From an uncultured Selenomonadaceae bacterium (GTDB taxonomy: Bacteria; Bacillota; Negativicutes; Selenomonadales; Selenomonadaceae), in assembly GCA_905235425.1 (NCBI GenBank), contig CAJOKY010000107.1, forward strand, positions 1 to 7,759: 7,759 bases of DNA, in the 5' to 3' direction. Each line of letters starts with the position of its first letter. The first letter of the stretch is position 1. The notes under the pieces are model-generated. The model had not been told where the DNA came from, searched no databases, and saw only the letters and a program-made list of their open reading frames with translations. Shown here piece by piece: positions 5,577-7,759 of the stretch. A program made the translations under genes and the position numbers.

Positions 5577-6250
5577 GATTGTTAAAAATTTTACCGATAA
5601 TTTTTTTATTGCTGATAATCCCTGCGAAAAGTTTTGCCGAAATGCCGGAAATTACCGCCGGTCAAACTTATTTCGACATTTTCAAAGGGCATTACGTCTT
5701 GAAAGACAACGTGAAAGTTATAATGAACAATCACGGTTTGAAGGCAACCATTACAGCTACGGAAGCGCGCGTCAATGTCGTTACGCAAAAATGCTGGGCT
5801 ATGGGCAACGTCAATTTTCAACACGAAGATTATAATTTGAAATGCGAAACCGCGTATATGCAATGGCAAACTAAATCGGCGGATATGATCGGCGGCATTG
5901 ACTTTGAAAGCAAAAAAATTATCAAGATTAAATCCGAAACGGCAACTTTTAATTGGGGAGACAAAATTGCCGATTTTTACGGAAAAGTTAAAGTGAAAAT
6001 TGAAAAGAGCGCAATGCCTAAAGACACTAAAAATAAAACTTCCAAAAAAGATTCCAAGTCTGCCGATAAAGACGTAACCGACGCCGAATCAGTGACTCTT
6101 GCCGAAGGTATTACTTTCGCTGAAGGTGTTGAGTTTGACGAAAAAGCGGTTTATGCGCACGTACGCTACAACGTGACTGAAAATAAAATTCTGCAACTCG
6201 ACAAAACTTTTGACATTCCCAAAATTGAAATTCCCGACCCCGATAAATAA
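5573..6250 (+). CDS. lptA: OstA/LptA-like periplasmic LPS transport protein
   Basis: This 225-residue secreted protein has a signal peptide at 1-22 (hydrophobic LLKILPIIFLLLII, cleavage after SFA). Residues 30-142 resemble the OstA beta-jellyroll repeats: YFDIFKGHYVLKDNVKV, then ATEARVNVVTQKCWAMGNVNF, then ETAYMQWQTKSADMIGG. In the Lpt machine such domains form the periplasmic bridge that carries LPS from the inner membrane to LptD. A charged Lys/Ser/Asp linker (145-172) follows, then a short TLAEGI/TFAEGV duplication (175-186) and a C-terminal segment that may be another strand pair. It is longer than Escherichia coli LptA (185 residues). LptC, or a small OstA-like protein of other function, are alternatives; there is no N-terminal membrane anchor beyond the signal. 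AAAGGTG (5559-5565) is its ribosome site, and its ATG overlaps the cobK stop. Confidence 0.78.
   Translation: MRLLKILPIIFLLLIIPAKSFAEMPEITAGQTYFDIFKGHYVLKDNVKVIMNNHGLKATITATEARVNVVTQKCWAMGNVNFQHEDYNLKCETAYMQWQTKSADMIGGIDFESKKIIKIKSETATFNWGDKIADFYGKVKVKIEKSAMPKDTKNKTSKKDSKSADKDVTDAESVTLAEGITFAEGVEFDEKAVYAHVRYNVTENKILQLDKTFDIPKIEIPDPDK
6095..6130 (+). repeat. 18-bp imperfect tandem duplication inside the LptA-like gene
   Basis: Units 6095-6112 and 6113-6130 match at 14 of 18 bases and encode TLAEGI and TFAEGV. All four differences are silent or conservative (Leu/Phe, Ile/Val), so the duplication seems old and under protein-level constraint. It lies just after the charged linker. Confidence 0.7.
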
Positions 6251-6254
6251 GCCT

Positions 6255-7439
6255 ATGCTGAAAAATTTTTCATTCGATCGCGCAATGTACGGCGTCGTAT
6301 TGGCAATAGCCTTGCTTACGGTAATTTCTACGGCGCTTACAACCGTTGCCGTGATAATCGGCGTGTTGCTGATAATTTACAATTACTTCCGTACAAAAAA
6401 ATTACCGCACTTTGAGCCGGAAATTTTGAAAGTGCTGGCTTTTTATTTTTCCGCGCAGATTATAATTGCCGTGACTTCGCTTGACGTAGCCGTAAGCCTG
6501 CGCGAAGTCGGCGGAGAATTGCATAGATTTTTACCGCTGATTTTCGCAATGACTTTTGTAAAAAGCCGTGAACAACTGCGCGGAGTATTAATCGCAACTT
6601 TAATAGCAAGTATCGCCAATGACGCGGCAGGAATTTTTCAGTACTTCATAAAAGGCGAACCCAGACCGTTCGGCTTGGTGTATTCGCCTACTTTTTTTGC
6701 CTCGTCAATGCTTATGCAAATTCCGGTGCTGATTTTTATGTTGCAGGAAGATTTAGCGCCGAAAATACTTCGTCCCGTCATAATATTCACGGCATTGTTA
6801 AGCGTATTTTGCTTGGGCTTATCAATGACTCGCGGCGCGTGGCTGGCATTTATCGTCGTAATGCTGCTTTTCGCTGTAATTGAAAAAAAATATCGCACCG
6901 TGACATTAAAATTTTTCGTCGGACTTACAGTAGCGTTTTTATTGCTACTTGCCTTGTCGCCGCAACTTCAAGAGCGAATTTACACGTTGACTGACAGAAA
7001 TTTTCAAAGTAACTCGGAGCGTGTTTTAATGTGGGAATCGTCTATTGAAATTTTCAAGGACTATCCGATACACGGCATTGGGCAGAAAATGTTTGAAAAG
7101 GTTTACAATGAAGAATACATTTCGCCCGACGCTAAGGAAAGACCGTCTGAAGATATGAGCGGGCATTCTCAACCGCATAATAATTTTTTGTTTGCGGCTA
7201 CGGAAGGCGGCGTTATCGGTTTAATCGCGTTTATCGTGTTGCACGGTTACTTACTGCGAAGATTTTTTTTACAATATCGGCGTGAAAGTTTTATGAAGTT
7301 CAGCGCAGGTTTAACTTTGCTTTTAATTTTTGTCGCGTTGCATTTGGAGGGCTTGACCGATACAAATTTCAACCAAGTTAAACTTATGCGTGAATTTTTG
7401 GTTATTGCCGGTTCGTTGATGGTAATTGATAGGGATTAG
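6255..7439 (+). CDS. waaL: O-antigen ligase family membrane protein (Wzy_C domain)
   Basis: This 394-residue polytopic inner-membrane protein (about 10-12 hydrophobic segments) belongs to the WaaL/Wzy/RfaL family. Ligases move O-antigen or core sugars from undecaprenyl diphosphate onto lipid A-core in the periplasm. Family marks are SMTRGAWLAF (190-199, R193), the SERVLMWESSIEIFKDYPIHGIG block (254-276) opening the large periplasmic loop, and SGHSQPHNNFLFAATEGG (302-319), whose His-Asn motif (H308) is the likely catalytic site. The ATG at 6255, four bases after the lptA stop, gives a sensible N-terminus. A TTG at 6210 in frame lies inside lptA and is less likely. The ribosome site is weak, so translation is probably coupled to lptA. 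Ligase versus polymerase cannot be decided from sequence alone. Confidence 0.85.
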   Translation: MLKNFSFDRAMYGVVLAIALLTVISTALTTVAVIIGVLLIIYNYFRTKKLPHFEPEILKVLAFYFSAQIIIAVTSLDVAVSLREVGGELHRFLPLIFAMTFVKSREQLRGVLIATLIASIANDAAGIFQYFIKGEPRPFGLVYSPTFFASSMLMQIPVLIFMLQEDLAPKILRPVIIFTALLSVFCLGLSMTRGAWLAFIVVMLLFAVIEKKYRTVTLKFFVGLTVAFLLLLALSPQLQERIYTLTDRNFQSNSERVLMWESSIEIFKDYPIHGIGQKMFEKVYNEEYISPDAKERPSEDMSGHSQPHNNFLFAATEGGVIGLIAFIVLHGYLLRRFFLQYRRESFMKFSAGLTLLLIFVALHLEGLTDTNFNQVKLMREFLVIAGSLMVIDRD

Positions 7440-7441
7440 GA
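7438..7441 (+). promoter_or_regulatory. Ribosome binding site deciding a GTG start
   Basis: AGGA (7438-7441) overlaps the waaL stop TAG (7437-7439) and lies six bases before GTG at 7448. It supports this non-ATG start for the last gene and suggests translational coupling to waaL. Confidence 0.6.
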
Positions 7442-7447
7442 TTATAA

Positions 7448-7759
7448 GTGTTACAAGATTTTTTATCGCGCATTGAAGAAAACGCATTGCAATACAGAAA
7501 GTACGCACTGCGAACCGAAAAAATTTTCCTGATTCTGTTGGCGCTAAGTGTATGTATTTCAGAGCCGTTAAGCCGCAACATAATCAGAATTATTTTCGTA
7601 ATGTTCGCGGTAAAATTTTTTATTACCAAAAATCCGATTATGGAGTTGATAAAGCGCTATAAAAATTTTCTGCTGACTATCTCGGCTTTTGCGTGGTGGA
7701 TGATAATTTCTTCGCTGTACGGCGGGCATCTTGTCAAAGACAATGACAGCAACGTTTAC
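7448..7759 (+). CDS. Membrane protein, 5' part; possible second O-antigen ligase/polymerase
   Basis: The frame stays open from the GTG at 7448 to the window end (104 codons), so the gene is cut at its 3' side. The protein starts with a polar segment (MLQDFLSRIEENALQYRKY), followed by hydrophobic stretches at about 26-37 and 46-59 and another at 74-91 (FLLTISAFAWWMIISSLYGG). The order of a short cytoplasmic head, paired helices, a basic loop (KNPIMELIKRYK) and a helix ending before a charged loop resembles the start of O-antigen ligase-family proteins, including its upstream neighbour. No diagnostic catalytic motif is in view, so function is inferred from layout and position. The eight-base gap after waaL indicates the same operon. 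Confidence 0.7.
   Translation, partial: MLQDFLSRIEENALQYRKYALRTEKIFLILLALSVCISEPLSRNIIRIIFVMFAVKFFITKNPIMELIKRYKNFLLTISAFAWWMIISSLYGGHLVKDNDSNVY

Noticed and set aside
5606..5869. Minus-strand frame inside the LptA-like gene
   Set aside because: It is antisense to a gene with a clear signal peptide and OstA pattern, and has no family features of its own.

Overview
The window looks like chromosomal DNA from an anaerobic, low-GC bacterium with an outer membrane. A Negativicutes (diderm Firmicute, Selenomonas-type) origin is my best guess. This rests on three things: AT-rich coding sequence with AAGGAG-type ribosome binding sites, lipopolysaccharide-export and O-antigen-ligase genes, and a TRAP-type binding lipoprotein beside a Cache-GGDEF protein. 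It is an inference from gene content, not a database match.

Layout: (1) 1-633 (+) is the C-terminal half of a type II NADH dehydrogenase. (2) 634-1131 has no protein gene but is not empty. It holds a perfect sigma70 consensus promoter with a Fur-like palindrome in its spacer, a candidate small RNA with a CU-rich 5' end, a 13-bp hairpin and a bidirectional terminator. Beyond the terminator lie five tandem copies of an 11-bp repeat, a perfect 13-bp inverted repeat and a long-range closing stem. (3) 4575-1132 (-) is a two-gene operon: an orphan TRAP substrate-binding lipoprotein, then a large membrane diguanylate cyclase (multi-TM / Cache / HAMP / GGDEF). (4) 4576-4805 is a divergent promoter region with an identical extended -10 (TGATATAAT) on each strand. 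(5) 4806-7759 (+) is a tightly packed operon: precorrin-6A reductase, an OstA/LptA-like periplasmic protein, an O-antigen-ligase-family membrane protein, and the start of a further membrane protein that may be a second ligase or polymerase.

How the genes may work together: the minus-strand pair looks like a sensory unit in which the lipoprotein binds a small (probably carboxylate) ligand and the Cache domain passes the signal to c-di-GMP synthesis. The plus-strand operon couples a cobalamin enzyme to LPS transport and assembly genes, probably through transcription only. The observation most worth following is the candidate iron-regulated small RNA at about 640-825, since that promoter has no protein to transcribe.
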